Shown: one piece after another, positions 43,479 through 53,225 of the stretch
How the letters are laid out: each line of letters starts with the position of its first letter
How positions within the stretch are numbered: position 1 is the stretch's first letter
Assembly: GCF_014199395.1 (NCBI RefSeq)
Contig: NZ_JACIJM010000003.1
Location: 62,001-126,000, forward strand
DNA: 64,000 bases
Source: Yoonia ponticola
GTDB taxonomy: Bacteria; Pseudomonadota; Alphaproteobacteria; Rhodobacterales; Rhodobacteraceae
Direction of reading: 5' to 3'
Made by a program: the position numbers and the translations under genes
The notes under the pieces: model-generated
What the model was told of the DNA's origin: nothing
The model's input: the letters and a program-made list of their open reading frames with translations, nothing else
The model's database searches: none

Positions 43479-45623
43479 ATGGCCGAAAGATCATTTGCGA
43501 AAGAAGTTCAGAAACTCAAACAGGGTCAAGGTGATACCTTTTCCGGCGAGGGCATCCTTGCGATCACCAAGGCGCTGTTGGAAAATGGCGTCGGGTATGT
43601 TGGCGGCTACCAAGGCTCGCCGATTTCACACCTGATGGACGTATTGGCCGACGCCGAAGAAATCTTAAGCGAGCTTGGCGTCCACTTTGAAGCGTCCGCA
43701 AGCGAAGCAACCGCGACAGCGATGCTGGCCGCCTCCGTCCACTACCCAATTCGCGGCGCTGTCACGTATAAATCCGTGGTCGGCACAAACGTGGCCTCTG
43801 ACGCTTTGTCGAACCTTGCGTCTGGCGGTGTCACTGGCGGTGCATTGATCATCGTCGGCGAAGACTACGGCGAAGGCTCGTCGATCATGCAAGAGCGCAC
43901 CTACGCCTTTGCGATGAAGTCTCAGGTCTGGATGCTAGACCCGCGCCCAAACCTGCCCGCGATTGTCAAAGCGGTTGGTGATGGGTTCGAGCTGTCCGAA
44001 ATATCGAACACACCAGTGATGCTGCAAGTCGGCATCCGGTCTTGCCACGTCCACGGTAACTTTGAGGCCGCTGACAACAAACGCCCACCGATGACCGTGT
44101 CGGATGCGTTGGAAAAGCCAGCCCGCCAACTTGACCGCATCGTGTTGCCGCCAGCCACATACCTGCACGAAGAAGAAAAGCTGACCAAACGCCTGCCTGC
44201 TGCCAAGAAATTCATCATTGAGAAAGAGATCAACGAACGCTTTGGCAAGCCCGACGCCAAAGTTGGCCTGATCCTACAAGGCGGCACCTATAACACCGTC
44301 ATTCGTGCGCTGAACCGTCTGGGACTTGCTGATCTTTACGGCGACACCGACATGGACATGCTGGTGCTGAACTGCATTTATCCGCTCGTCGACAGTCAAA
44401 TCATGGACTTCTGCGAAGGCAAAGACGCGATCCTTGTCATTGAGGAAGGTCACCCGAACTACGTCGAACAGCAGATTGCCCACATGCTATACAAAGGCGG
44501 AAAATCCGTCACGCTGGAAGGCAAAGGCAAGTTGCCGATGGGCGGCGAATATACCGGACAAGTGATGGTCGACGGGATCGGCGCATTCCTGACTGAACAC
44601 GCCCCGTCCCTGTTACCTGTCGCAAAAGTCGTCACCAACGAAGAACCAGTGGCGATCCCTGATCTGTCGAAAACATTGCCTGCACGGCCACCTGGTTTCT
44701 GCACAGGCTGCCCTGAACGCCCGATCTTTGCGGCCACAAAGTTGGTTGAAGAAGAATTGGGCGAACACCACATCTCGTCCGACATCGGCTGCCACTTGTT
44801 TTCGATCATGCCTCCATTTGATCTTGGGGCGACCACGATGGGCTACGGGCTTGGGCCTGCGTCTGCTGCGGCGTTCCATAACGAGAACCCCAACGGACGA
44901 CGCTCGATTTCCTTCGTGGGCGATGGTGGTTTTTGGCACAACGGTCTGACAAGTTCTGTCGGCAACGCTGTGTTCAACAAATCCGACAACGTTATTGTTA
45001 TCGTTGATAACTTTTATTCGGCAGCAACGGGCGGCCAAGACATTCTGTCGTCCCGCGCCACCAACAAAACCAAACAAACCCAAAGCTCTATCGTGGATGC
45101 CTGTAAAGGTATGGGCGTCAAATGGATCCGCCAGATTGATCACACCTATGACGTGACCAAGGTCCGCGATACGCTGAAAGAAGCCCTGACAACCGAAGAA
45201 CGCGGTCCCAAAGTCATCGTGGCCTCGTCCGAGTGCATGTTGAATAAACAACGCCGCGTGAAACCGGAATTGGCCAAAGCCGCCAAAGACGGCAAACGGG
45301 TTGTGCGCCCACGGTTCGGCGTCGACGAAGACATCTGCACGGGCGACCACGCCTGCATGCGCCTGTCCGGTTGCCCATCATTGTCGGTGAAAGACACCGG
45401 CGACCCGTTGCGCGATGATCCGGTCGCGGCAATCGACCAGACATGTGTTGGCTGCGGAAACTGCGGCGAAGTGGCCGATGCGGCCGTTCTTTGTCCGTCA
45501 TTCTTCCAAGCCGAAATCGTGTCGAACCCAAGCACGGGTGAGCGTCGTCGCGCCAAGCGTAATCAAAAAATCATCTCTTGGCTGCAAGGCCGACGAGACG
45601 CCAAGCGCGTCGCCTTTGCATAA
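43479..45623 (+). CDS. iorA: Indolepyruvate ferredoxin oxidoreductase-type alpha subunit (TPP enzyme)
   Basis: A 714-aa IorA-type subunit of 2-oxoacid:ferredoxin oxidoreductase. The N-terminal pyrimidine-binding domain (GEGILAITKALLENGVGYVGG) is followed by the TPP domain (GDGGFWHNGLTSSVGNAVFN) and C-terminal 4Fe-4S ferredoxin motifs (CTGDHACMRLSGCP and CVGCGNCGEVADAAVLCP). The enzyme oxidatively decarboxylates aryl 2-oxoacids to acyl-CoA with reduced ferredoxin. In this island isatinate, an arylglyoxylate, is a plausible substrate giving anthraniloyl-CoA. GGAG precedes ATG 43479. The beta subunit follows. Confidence 0.9.
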   Translation: MAERSFAKEVQKLKQGQGDTFSGEGILAITKALLENGVGYVGGYQGSPISHLMDVLADAEEILSELGVHFEASASEATATAMLAASVHYPIRGAVTYKSVVGTNVASDALSNLASGGVTGGALIIVGEDYGEGSSIMQERTYAFAMKSQVWMLDPRPNLPAIVKAVGDGFELSEISNTPVMLQVGIRSCHVHGNFEAADNKRPPMTVSDALEKPARQLDRIVLPPATYLHEEEKLTKRLPAAKKFIIEKEINERFGKPDAKVGLILQGGTYNTVIRALNRLGLADLYGDTDMDMLVLNCIYPLVDSQIMDFCEGKDAILVIEEGHPNYVEQQIAHMLYKGGKSVTLEGKGKLPMGGEYTGQVMVDGIGAFLTEHAPSLLPVAKVVTNEEPVAIPDLSKTLPARPPGFCTGCPERPIFAATKLVEEELGEHHISSDIGCHLFSIMPPFDLGATTMGYGLGPASAAAFHNENPNGRRSISFVGDGGFWHNGLTSSVGNAVFNKSDNVIVIVDNFYSAATGGQDILSSRATNKTKQTQSSIVDACKGMGVKWIRQIDHTYDVTKVRDTLKEALTTEERGPKVIVASSECMLNKQRRVKPELAKAAKDGKRVVRPRFGVDEDICTGDHACMRLSGCPSLSVKDTGDPLRDDPVAAIDQTCVGCGNCGEVADAAVLCPSFFQAEIVSNPSTGERRRAKRNQKIISWLQGRRDAKRVAFA

Positions 45624-45634
45624 GGAATAGCCAC

Positions 45635-47185
45635 ATGAACGTTCAGAACAAACCTATCATCGCACGTCGATCAGCTGGACCAGACGGCGAGAAAATCATC
45701 ACGCTCGCAGCTCTGGCTGTGGGCGGCCAAGGCGGCGGTGTGCTGACCAATTGGATCGTGGCCGTGGCCGAAGCCAACGGTTTCCGTGCGCAATCGACGT
45801 CGGTTGCGGGCGTGGCCCAACGGACTGGTGCGACGATCTACTACGTTGAGATGTGCCGCGATACGGGCCGCGCACCGATCTTCTCGTTGTCGCCCTCCAT
45901 CGGTGACGTCGATATTCTGATGGCATCGGAATTGATGGAAGGCGGACGCGCGATCATGCGCGGGTTCGTGACACCGGGCCGAACGACCTTGATCGCATCG
46001 ACGCACCGCATCGCGGCCATTTCAGAAAAAACCACACCCGGTGACGGGCGCATCGACGGGGCCGAAGTGATCGCCGCTATGGGAATCGCCGCTGATAAAG
46101 TGGTGGCGTTTGACATGGAAACCGTCGCCAAAGAAGCGGGTTCGGTGATTTCATCATCCTTGCTTGGGGCGCTTGCGGGATCAGGTTCCCTGCCCTTTTC
46201 GCGCGAAAGTTTTGAAGACATTATCCGCAAGTCAGGTCGCGGCGTAGAGGCCAGCTTGCGGGCCTTTGGCGATGCCTATGAGATCGCAAAAGGCACCAAA
46301 GCAGCGCCGCTTCCCAAGGAAACGACCACGGTGGAATTGCCGACGCTGCACATTCCCGAAAAATTGAAATCCAAATGGTCCGCACTCGAAAGCCGTGTTC
46401 AGGCGTTGCCCGAGGCGGTGCAAGAGATGACCGCTTTGGGTGTCCGCAAAGTCGTGGACTACCAAGACGTTGACTACGGGGCCGACTACCTGACGATGGT
46501 CGAAAAGGTCGCAGCATTGGACACAGCCCCTTATGATCTAAGCATCGCCGCTGCCAAATATTGCTCGCGTGCGTTGTGCTATGACGACATCCTGCGCGTG
46601 GCCGATATCAAGACACGGGCGTCACGGCTTGAGCGGGTCAAAAACGAAGTCGTCGTCAAAGACGATCAGGTTTTGATGGTCACTGAATACTTCCACCCAC
46701 GCTTTGAAGAGTTCGCAACGACCTTGCCGCGTCCGTTGGGCAAATGGCTGCAAAACCGCAAAAGCCTTGAGACGCTTTATTCCAAGTATTTTGACAAGGG
46801 TCGCCGTGTACGGACGGATAGTCTTGGCGGGTTCCTGACGCTTTGGGCTGTGTCGTCGCTGCGTCCTTATCGTCGCGGGCTTTTGCGGCACGCGAGCGAA
46901 ATGGCCCATGTCGATGCGTGGTTTAAAACCGTGCTCGACGTGGCACAAAATGATCCCGAACTGGCTGCGGAAGTTCTGACAAATTACCGCCTGATCAAAG
47001 GGTATTCCGACACGCACGTCCGCGGCATGTCGAAATTCGCACGGGTCATGGGCGCATTGGACTTGCTGCAAGGCCGCAAAGATGCCGCCGATTGGATGCG
47101 CCGTTTGCGGGTCGCCGCACTTGATGACGTGAAAGGTGACGCTCTTGATGGCGCACTGGCCACCGTCAAAAGCTTTGCAGGGTAA
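45635..47185 (+). CDS. iorB: Indolepyruvate ferredoxin oxidoreductase-type beta subunit with DUF6537-like extension
   Basis: A 516-aa IorB. Residues ~25-210 are the gamma-type domain (LAVGGQGGGVLTNWIVAVAE). The C-terminal ~300 residues form an added domain seen in proteobacterial IorB. AAGGAATAG lies before ATG 45635. Works with IorA next door. The long split form differs from the single-chain 1,150-aa enzyme that other roseobacters use on phenylpyruvate. Confidence 0.88.
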   Translation: MNVQNKPIIARRSAGPDGEKIITLAALAVGGQGGGVLTNWIVAVAEANGFRAQSTSVAGVAQRTGATIYYVEMCRDTGRAPIFSLSPSIGDVDILMASELMEGGRAIMRGFVTPGRTTLIASTHRIAAISEKTTPGDGRIDGAEVIAAMGIAADKVVAFDMETVAKEAGSVISSSLLGALAGSGSLPFSRESFEDIIRKSGRGVEASLRAFGDAYEIAKGTKAAPLPKETTTVELPTLHIPEKLKSKWSALESRVQALPEAVQEMTALGVRKVVDYQDVDYGADYLTMVEKVAALDTAPYDLSIAAAKYCSRALCYDDILRVADIKTRASRLERVKNEVVVKDDQVLMVTEYFHPRFEEFATTLPRPLGKWLQNRKSLETLYSKYFDKGRRVRTDSLGGFLTLWAVSSLRPYRRGLLRHASEMAHVDAWFKTVLDVAQNDPELAAEVLTNYRLIKGYSDTHVRGMSKFARVMGALDLLQGRKDAADWMRRLRVAALDDVKGDALDGALATVKSFAG

Positions 47186-47189
47186 CACC

Positions 47190-48734
47190 ATGACCACACC
47201 TATCATTATCATCGGATCAGGCATTAACGGACTTGTCGCGGCGGCCGATCTTGCGGCACGCGGCAAATCCGTGCGCGTGTTGGAGCAAGGACCAACACCC
47301 GGCGGAGCCGTCCGCACCGAAGACTTAACCTTGGACGGTTTCCGCCACGACGTCGCGGCGATGAACCTGTCGATGTTTGCTGGATCAGGGTTCATGGCCC
47401 GCCATGGCGCAGAGATGGCCAAACACGGGTTAGAGTTTGTTCCCATTGACCGCCCCTTCGCCCAAGCGCTAGAGCCGGGCGATCATGTCGGTGTGACGAT
47501 GGACGTCGATGAAACGCTTAGCAGCTTTCACAGCGACGCGGACAAAGCGACTTGGCGTACCTTGATGGCGGCCTTTCCCGAACGCGCAGGCGTCGTTGGC
47601 GGATTGCTATCCACACCAATGCGCCGCTTGCCGCTGGCTAAATTTTTGTGGAAAACATGGCGGGAGCAAGGGACTGCCAAATGCCTTGAGATCGGGCAGT
47701 TCCTATTGAGCTCACCGCGCAATTGGCTTGATGAAACTTTTGAAGACCCGCGCCTGCGCACGGCCCTCTCAACATGGGGTATGCACCTCGATTTTGCACC
47801 AGACATCGCGGGCGGCGCGATCTTCCCCTACCTCGAAGCAATGGCCGGTCAGGCGATGGGCATGGTTATCGGCAAAGGTGGCGCTGATACTGTGACCCGC
47901 GCGCTGGTCGCTATGATTGAAGCACATGGCGGAACGGTCGAATGCAACGCCGATGTCACGCGCATCATTCACAAAGACGGCAACGTCACTGGTGTCGAAG
48001 TCAACGAGAAAATCATCGACGCGTCCTTGGTTTTGGCAGGACTTGCACCGAAACACCTAACCCGTTTGACAGGCCCCACAGCGCAGCCGCGTTTTGACAA
48101 GGGCATGGAAAACTTCAAACACGCACCGGGCACGATGATGATCCATCTTGCTCTCGACAAACAGGTGCCTTGGATCGCAACCGCGCTCGAAAAATTCGCC
48201 TACGTGCATATCAGCTCAACCATCGACACGGCAGCAAAGACGTATGCGCAGGCTGTTGCAGGGCTTTTGCCCGAAACGCCGTTGTTGGTTGTCGGCCAGC
48301 CAACCGTGTTTGACCCTTCTCGTGCGCCAGATGGTCAGCACACGCTTTGGGTGCAGGTCCGCGTGGTTCCTGCCGACATCAAAGGCGATGCAAAAGGCGA
48401 AATCAGAGCCCTTGATTGGGGCGATGCCAAAGTGGCCATGGCGGAACGCGCCCTCAATATCATTGAGCAGCAAGCCCCCGGTTTCAAGGACACCATTCTC
48501 GCCAAACACGTCGTGTCGCCGCTGGACCTAGAGGCGGGAAATCCGAATCTTGTGGGTGGCGACCAGATTTGTGGCTCGCATCATCTAACCCAGAACTTCT
48601 TGTTCCGGCCATTGCGCGGGTTCGCGGATGGGCACACGCCGATAAAAGGGCTGCACATGATTGGTGCCGCTTGTTGGCCAGGTGCTGGAACGGGTGCAGC
48701 ATCCGGATTCTTTGCTGCACAAAACATCAAATGA
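47190..48734 (+). CDS. Phytoene-desaturase-like FAD oxidoreductase, copy 2
   Basis: A 514-aa paralogue of the protein at 41175 (FAD site IGSGINGLVAAADLAARGK; conserved C-terminal PGAGTGAASGFFAA). The start ATG 47190 lies 4 bases after the iorB stop, so it belongs to the same operon. Two such proteins flanking iorAB suggest they handle consecutive or alternative oxidations of one substrate class. Confidence 0.82.
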   Translation: MTTPIIIIGSGINGLVAAADLAARGKSVRVLEQGPTPGGAVRTEDLTLDGFRHDVAAMNLSMFAGSGFMARHGAEMAKHGLEFVPIDRPFAQALEPGDHVGVTMDVDETLSSFHSDADKATWRTLMAAFPERAGVVGGLLSTPMRRLPLAKFLWKTWREQGTAKCLEIGQFLLSSPRNWLDETFEDPRLRTALSTWGMHLDFAPDIAGGAIFPYLEAMAGQAMGMVIGKGGADTVTRALVAMIEAHGGTVECNADVTRIIHKDGNVTGVEVNEKIIDASLVLAGLAPKHLTRLTGPTAQPRFDKGMENFKHAPGTMMIHLALDKQVPWIATALEKFAYVHISSTIDTAAKTYAQAVAGLLPETPLLVVGQPTVFDPSRAPDGQHTLWVQVRVVPADIKGDAKGEIRALDWGDAKVAMAERALNIIEQQAPGFKDTILAKHVVSPLDLEAGNPNLVGGDQICGSHHLTQNFLFRPLRGFADGHTPIKGLHMIGAACWPGAGTGAASGFFAAQNIK

Positions 48735-48775
48735 CAAAAATGCCCAACTAAATGCGTTCTCATAGCTATTTTTGC

Positions 48776-48805
48776 TTTAGTTATGAAATTTTATACTTAA
48801 ACTAA
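48776..48805. promoter_or_regulatory. AT-rich inverted repeat before the dipeptide ABC operon
   Basis: TTTAGTT / AACTAAA, perfect 7-bp arms 16 bases apart, 57 bases before the SBP gene. The minus strand contains AGTTTAAGTATAAA, reminiscent of the island motif but one base shorter. Confidence 0.4.
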
Positions 48806-48861
48806 AAATCACAAACAGAGCCCACAATCGGGCCATTAGATCACCAACGGGAGTATCACGT

Positions 48862-50400
48862 ATGACCAAGACCACTGACTTCACACGACGCGGGTTTCTG
48901 GGAACCTCTGCCGCCGTCACCGCATTTTTTGCGAGCGGTGTGCCGCTATCGGCACAAAGTGCGGGCGACCTGACCATCGCCTACAACGTCCCCGTGCAAA
49001 GCTGGGACCCGACAACCGGACCAGCGGCCGTAAACCCTGCCCTGCAGTCCGTTTACCTCGCCGTTTTTGACCGCTACGTCGGTCAAGCACCTGACTTGTC
49101 ATTCACACCTAGCCTGCTGACCGAATGGGGCTTTAACGACGACAAAACCAAGATTTCGCTGACCGTCCGCGAAGGCGTCAAATGGCACAATGGCGACGAT
49201 TTCACACCAGAAGACGTGGTTTGGTCGTTAGAGCGTGCAAGCAACCCTGACACCGGCAATCCGATGCAGTTCGTCTGGTCCAAAATCGGCAACTTTACGA
49301 TTGATGGCAACGTCATCACGGGCGACGTTCTGGAATTTGAACCCGCTTTGTTCAAATGGATGGCGTTCCTGACGGGTCACATTTTGCCTAAGAAATACTA
49401 CGAAGAAGTCGGTTCCGAAGGGTTCGAAAAAGCCCCAATCGGCACAGGCCCGTATATGGTCGATGCGTTCGAGCAAGGTGCGTATGTCCGCCTGAAAGCC
49501 TTCCCCGACTACTGGGGTGACGCGCCAGCCTTTGAAACCGTCACAATCAAATTCGTATCGGATTCCGCATCACGGGTCGCCGAAATCGAGTCTGGCAACT
49601 CTGACGTCACATCCAACATTCCTTATGAAGAATATGACCGCTTGATCGCCAAAGACGGCCTATCAGGTCAGGCTGTGCCCGTCACAGACATCGGTATGAT
49701 TTTCCTTAACGATATCGACGTCATGTTGGACAAAAACGTCCGCCTTGCAGCACATCACGCCATCGACAAAAAGCTGATCATTGATCGGTTGTTGCGCGGA
49801 TACGGCGTGCCATTGGCCACGCTCGAAGCACCGGGATACGCGGCTTACGACGACAGCATCACGTTCGAATATGATCCTGAAAAAGCGGTCGAGCTGTTGG
49901 CAGCGTCCGGCTTCTCTGTCGAGAACCCAGTGACGTTCAAAATCCAGACAACACGCGGTTTCAAGCCTAAAGACTATGAGATGATCCAAGCGATTGTTGG
50001 TCTGTGGCGCAAAGTCGGAATCGAAGCCGAAATCGAAGTCTACGAGATCGCAAAGCACTACGAATTGCGCGCGGCAGATACGCTTGCACCCGCCGCATTC
50101 TACAACTGGGGCAACTCGATTGGTGATCCATCCACATCAACCGGATTTGCAATGTTTGGACCATCGCCGCATGCGGTTTGGGACAGTGCTGATTTGATGG
50201 ACAAAATCGGACCCCTCTTTGTGGAAGCGGATGAAAACGCACGCATCCAAGGCTACAAAGACGTGTCGCGCTACATCGCAGAAGAAGGCTACGTCATCCC
50301 GCTTTTGCAATACGTAATGCCGATTGTTTACAATTCCTCACTTGATCTCACGCCATACACATCTGGCGACTTGCTGCCCCAGGCGATCTCGAAAGCCTGA
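48862..50400 (+). CDS. Dipeptide/oligopeptide-type ABC transporter substrate-binding protein
   Basis: A 512-aa family 5 extracytoplasmic binding protein (DppA/OppA type) with a twin-arginine signal (TTDFTRRGFLGTSAAVTAFF). Motifs include FTPEDVVWSLERA and GTGPYMV. It captures peptides, opines or aromatic conjugates in the periplasm. GGGAG precedes ATG 48862. First gene of a five-gene importer. Confidence 0.9.
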   Translation: MTKTTDFTRRGFLGTSAAVTAFFASGVPLSAQSAGDLTIAYNVPVQSWDPTTGPAAVNPALQSVYLAVFDRYVGQAPDLSFTPSLLTEWGFNDDKTKISLTVREGVKWHNGDDFTPEDVVWSLERASNPDTGNPMQFVWSKIGNFTIDGNVITGDVLEFEPALFKWMAFLTGHILPKKYYEEVGSEGFEKAPIGTGPYMVDAFEQGAYVRLKAFPDYWGDAPAFETVTIKFVSDSASRVAEIESGNSDVTSNIPYEEYDRLIAKDGLSGQAVPVTDIGMIFLNDIDVMLDKNVRLAAHHAIDKKLIIDRLLRGYGVPLATLEAPGYAAYDDSITFEYDPEKAVELLAASGFSVENPVTFKIQTTRGFKPKDYEMIQAIVGLWRKVGIEAEIEVYEIAKHYELRAADTLAPAAFYNWGNSIGDPSTSTGFAMFGPSPHAVWDSADLMDKIGPLFVEADENARIQGYKDVSRYIAEEGYVIPLLQYVMPIVYNSSLDLTPYTSGDLLPQAISKA

Positions 50401-50416
50401 TCTGCACGCAGTTAAC

Positions 50417-50444
50417 CTTCGGACCGCTTGGGTGCGGTCCGAAG
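50417..50444 (+). other. Intra-operon stem-loop after the SBP gene
   Basis: The arms CTTCGGACCGC / GCGGTCCGAAG (perfect 11 bp, loop TTGGGT). There is no T-run. Stem-loops at this position in ABC operons commonly stabilise the binding-protein mRNA and lower permease expression. Confidence 0.75.
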
Positions 50445-50465
50445 CCCTATTTGAATGAGAAATCA

Positions 50466-51473
50466 ATGCTCCTCAAAAACGTCTTAGTGCGTCTTATCAC
50501 GACTGCGATCACGCTTTTCGGTGTGGCTGTTGTTGTGTTCGTCCTTGTGCGTGTGGCCCCCGGCAATCCGATTGCGATGATGCTGCCCCCCGGTGCCACC
50601 CCCGAAGATATCGCCAATCTGTCAGCACTCTATGGCTTTGACAAAAGTATCTTTGAGCAATTCGTGATCTGGCTCGGCGGTGTGCTGCGCGGCGATTTTG
50701 GGACGTCAATCACGCTGCGCCAACCCGTCGCTGAATTGGTCCTTGGCCGCCTACCCGCCACGCTAGAGCTGTCCACGATGGCGCTGTTCATCGCCTTGGG
50801 CCTTGGCGGGACCGTGGCTGTCATCGGCGCACGTAAACGCGATACGGCCACCGAAGTCGGCTTGGACTTAACCAGCGGCGCTGTGCTGTCGATACCCGAT
50901 TTTCTATGGGGTTTGATATTCGTGCTGCTATTCGGCGTCCTCTGGCCAATCCTGTCGATTTCGGGCCGCATAGATCCACGCATCGAATTTGATTTCACCA
51001 CCAACTTTTACATTTTCGAAGGGCTGATCCGTGGTCGCTTTGACGTCGTGATGTCCACCCTTTCACATATGTTAATGCCTGCCATGTCACTGGCCCTGCC
51101 GCTAGCAGCAATGATCGCGCAACTGCTGAAACAGAACCTGAAAGAAGTGTTGAACCAAGACTACACCACCCTTGCCCGTGTGCGTGGTTTCTCGGAAACC
51201 AGCGTGATCTTACGCGAGGCCTTGCGCAATGCAGCCTTGCCCACATTGGCTCTGGTCGGCGTGCAGTTCACGTTCCTGATCGGTGGCACCGTGATCGTCG
51301 AGCGCCTTTTTGCCTTCGAAGGCTTGGGCAATATGGCCATCGACGCGGTGATCAATCGCGACCTGCCGCTGATCCAAGGGATCGTGCTGCTGTTCGCCGC
51401 ACTGTTCACCGTGATCAACTTGCTTGTTGATCTGTCCTACACACTTTTGAACCCGAGGTTGCGCCATGGTTGA
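50466..51473 (+). CDS. Dipeptide-type ABC transporter permease (DppB-like)
   Basis: A 335-aa inner-membrane protein with six spans and the coupling loop ARVRGFSETSVILREALRNAALP. ATG 50466 follows a weak GAGAAA; TTG 50451 is possible. Its stop overlaps the next permease start by 8 bases. Confidence 0.9.
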   Translation: MLLKNVLVRLITTAITLFGVAVVVFVLVRVAPGNPIAMMLPPGATPEDIANLSALYGFDKSIFEQFVIWLGGVLRGDFGTSITLRQPVAELVLGRLPATLELSTMALFIALGLGGTVAVIGARKRDTATEVGLDLTSGAVLSIPDFLWGLIFVLLFGVLWPILSISGRIDPRIEFDFTTNFYIFEGLIRGRFDVVMSTLSHMLMPAMSLALPLAAMIAQLLKQNLKEVLNQDYTTLARVRGFSETSVILREALRNAALPTLALVGVQFTFLIGGTVIVERLFAFEGLGNMAIDAVINRDLPLIQGIVLLFAALFTVINLLVDLSYTLLNPRLRHG

Positions 51474-52332
51474 TGCGACAATGCCCCTTCGCCGCCGACG
51501 GTTTCGCGTACGAAACCTGCGGTTCTGGATACCGTTAACGTGGATTATGATGCTGGTGCTTGCGGCACTTTGTGCGCCTCTGATCGCACCGCATGATCCA
51601 CTGGCCCAAGATCTGTTTCTCGAACGCCTGCCCCCGTTTTTCATGGATGGCGCAGAGCCGGGCTATTGGCTTGGCACCGACAGCTTGGGTCGCGATGTGC
51701 TGTCTCGGATGATTTACGGCGCACGTATCGCCCTGTTCGTCAGCGTGATTGCTGCCGTGAGCACGGGCATCTTCGGCTCGACCCTCGGCTTGCTGGCTGG
51801 CTACTATGGTGGCTGGTGGGATCGCGTGATTTCACGGCTTGTCGATATCTGGATGGCTTTTCCGCCCGTTCTATTCGCCGTGCTTTTGGTCGCCGTGATG
51901 GGCACAGGATTGACGTCGGTGATTGCGGCGATTGCCCTGATCGACTGGACCCGCTTCGCCCGCGTGATCCGCGCCGAAACGATGGTTCAGGCGCATATGG
52001 ACTACGTCGACAGCGCCCGCATCGGCGGTGCACGGCGTTTCACGACGCTTGTTAGCGAAATCCTGCCCAACGTCATGCCGTCGATCATCGCGCTATTGAT
52101 GCTGGAAATGGGGATCGCCGTGATCGTCGAGGCAATCCTGAGCTTTGTGAACCTGTCGATCTCGTCCGACGATCCGACATGGGGATCCATGATCGCCGAA
52201 GGACGCGGCGCCATTCATTTCGCATGGTGGGTGCTTTTGTTCCCGCTGATCACATTGTTCCTCACCGTCCTTAGCTTTTCGACGCTTGGCGAGGGCATTA
52301 AGAAGAAATTTGATCCGGTGCTCAGCTCATGA
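51466..52332 (+). CDS. Dipeptide-type ABC transporter permease (DppC-like)
   Basis: A 288-aa inner-membrane permease. A cytoplasmic N-terminal tail is followed by six spans, with WLGTDSLGRDVLSRMIYGAR near residue 65, the family hallmark. The EAA-like loop is SARIGGARRFTTLVSEILPN. It overlaps neighbours on both sides, giving coupled translation. Confidence 0.9.
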   Translation: MVDATMPLRRRRFRVRNLRFWIPLTWIMMLVLAALCAPLIAPHDPLAQDLFLERLPPFFMDGAEPGYWLGTDSLGRDVLSRMIYGARIALFVSVIAAVSTGIFGSTLGLLAGYYGGWWDRVISRLVDIWMAFPPVLFAVLLVAVMGTGLTSVIAAIALIDWTRFARVIRAETMVQAHMDYVDSARIGGARRFTTLVSEILPNVMPSIIALLMLEMGIAVIVEAILSFVNLSISSDDPTWGSMIAEGRGAIHFAWWVLLFPLITLFLTVLSFSTLGEGIKKKFDPVLSS

Positions 52333-53225
52333 CAACACAACCCCATGAAAACACGCTGGAAATCCGGCAACTGAACGCGACGCTGCCTAACGGGATGCGA
52401 CTGCTGCGCGATGTGTCGTTAACCTTGGAGCCGGGTGAAGTCCGCGCCCTTGTCGGCGAAAGTGGTGCGGGAAAATCGATGATTGGTAGGGCCGTTTTGG
52501 GCATTCTGCCAAGTGCGGTTGTCCATAGCAGCGGTGACATCCTACTCGAAGGTCAGTCGTTGAACGCGATGCGCCCCAAGACGCGCCGCAGCATCGTCGC
52601 CAAGATGTCGGCGCTAATCCCGCAAGACCCGCTGACGGCGCTGAATCCCGTCCGTAAAATCGGGCCACAAATCACCGATCCATTGGTTCGCATCCATCGT
52701 TGGAGCCGCGACCGTGCGTTAAAACGGGCGCTGGAATTGCTGGAACGGGTTCATATCCGCAATCCTGAACGGGTGATGAACAGCTACCCGCACGAATTAT
52801 CCGGTGGGATGCGGCAACGTATTTTGATCGCGGCGGCATTTGCGCCCTCGCCCCGCTTGATCGTCGCGGACGAGCCGACAACTGCACTTGATGTGACGGT
52901 GCAAAAACAAATCCTAAAGCTCATCCGCGAGCTGCAACGCGAAACCGGCACGGCCGTTTTGTTCGTCACACACGACATGGGTGTGGTGGCCAAGATTAGC
53001 CAGAAGGTCACCGTTCTGTTTGCGGGACGCGTTCTAGAAGATGCGCCCACAGAGGCGATTTTCAACGACGCGGCGCATCTTTATACGCGCGGATTGATCG
53101 CAGCAACGCCAACGCCAAATGCCACAGCAGAGCCGTTTCGTCCCGTGCCACAAGACCTGATCGCGCAGCTTCAGCGTGACACACAGGCAGAGGACGTGCG
53201 ATTTTACCAAGGGGGCCGCAAATGA
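52329..53225 (+). CDS. Dipeptide-type ABC transporter ATPase (DppD-like)
   Basis: A 298-aa ATPase with Walker A GESGAGKS, signature LSGGMRQR, Walker B LIVADEPTTALD, and the C-terminal oligopeptide-transporter extension. It energises import together with the second ATPase. Overlaps both neighbours by 4 bases. Confidence 0.92.
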   Translation: MTTQPHENTLEIRQLNATLPNGMRLLRDVSLTLEPGEVRALVGESGAGKSMIGRAVLGILPSAVVHSSGDILLEGQSLNAMRPKTRRSIVAKMSALIPQDPLTALNPVRKIGPQITDPLVRIHRWSRDRALKRALELLERVHIRNPERVMNSYPHELSGGMRQRILIAAAFAPSPRLIVADEPTTALDVTVQKQILKLIRELQRETGTAVLFVTHDMGVVAKISQKVTVLFAGRVLEDAPTEAIFNDAAHLYTRGLIAATPTPNATAEPFRPVPQDLIAQLQRDTQAEDVRFYQGGRK

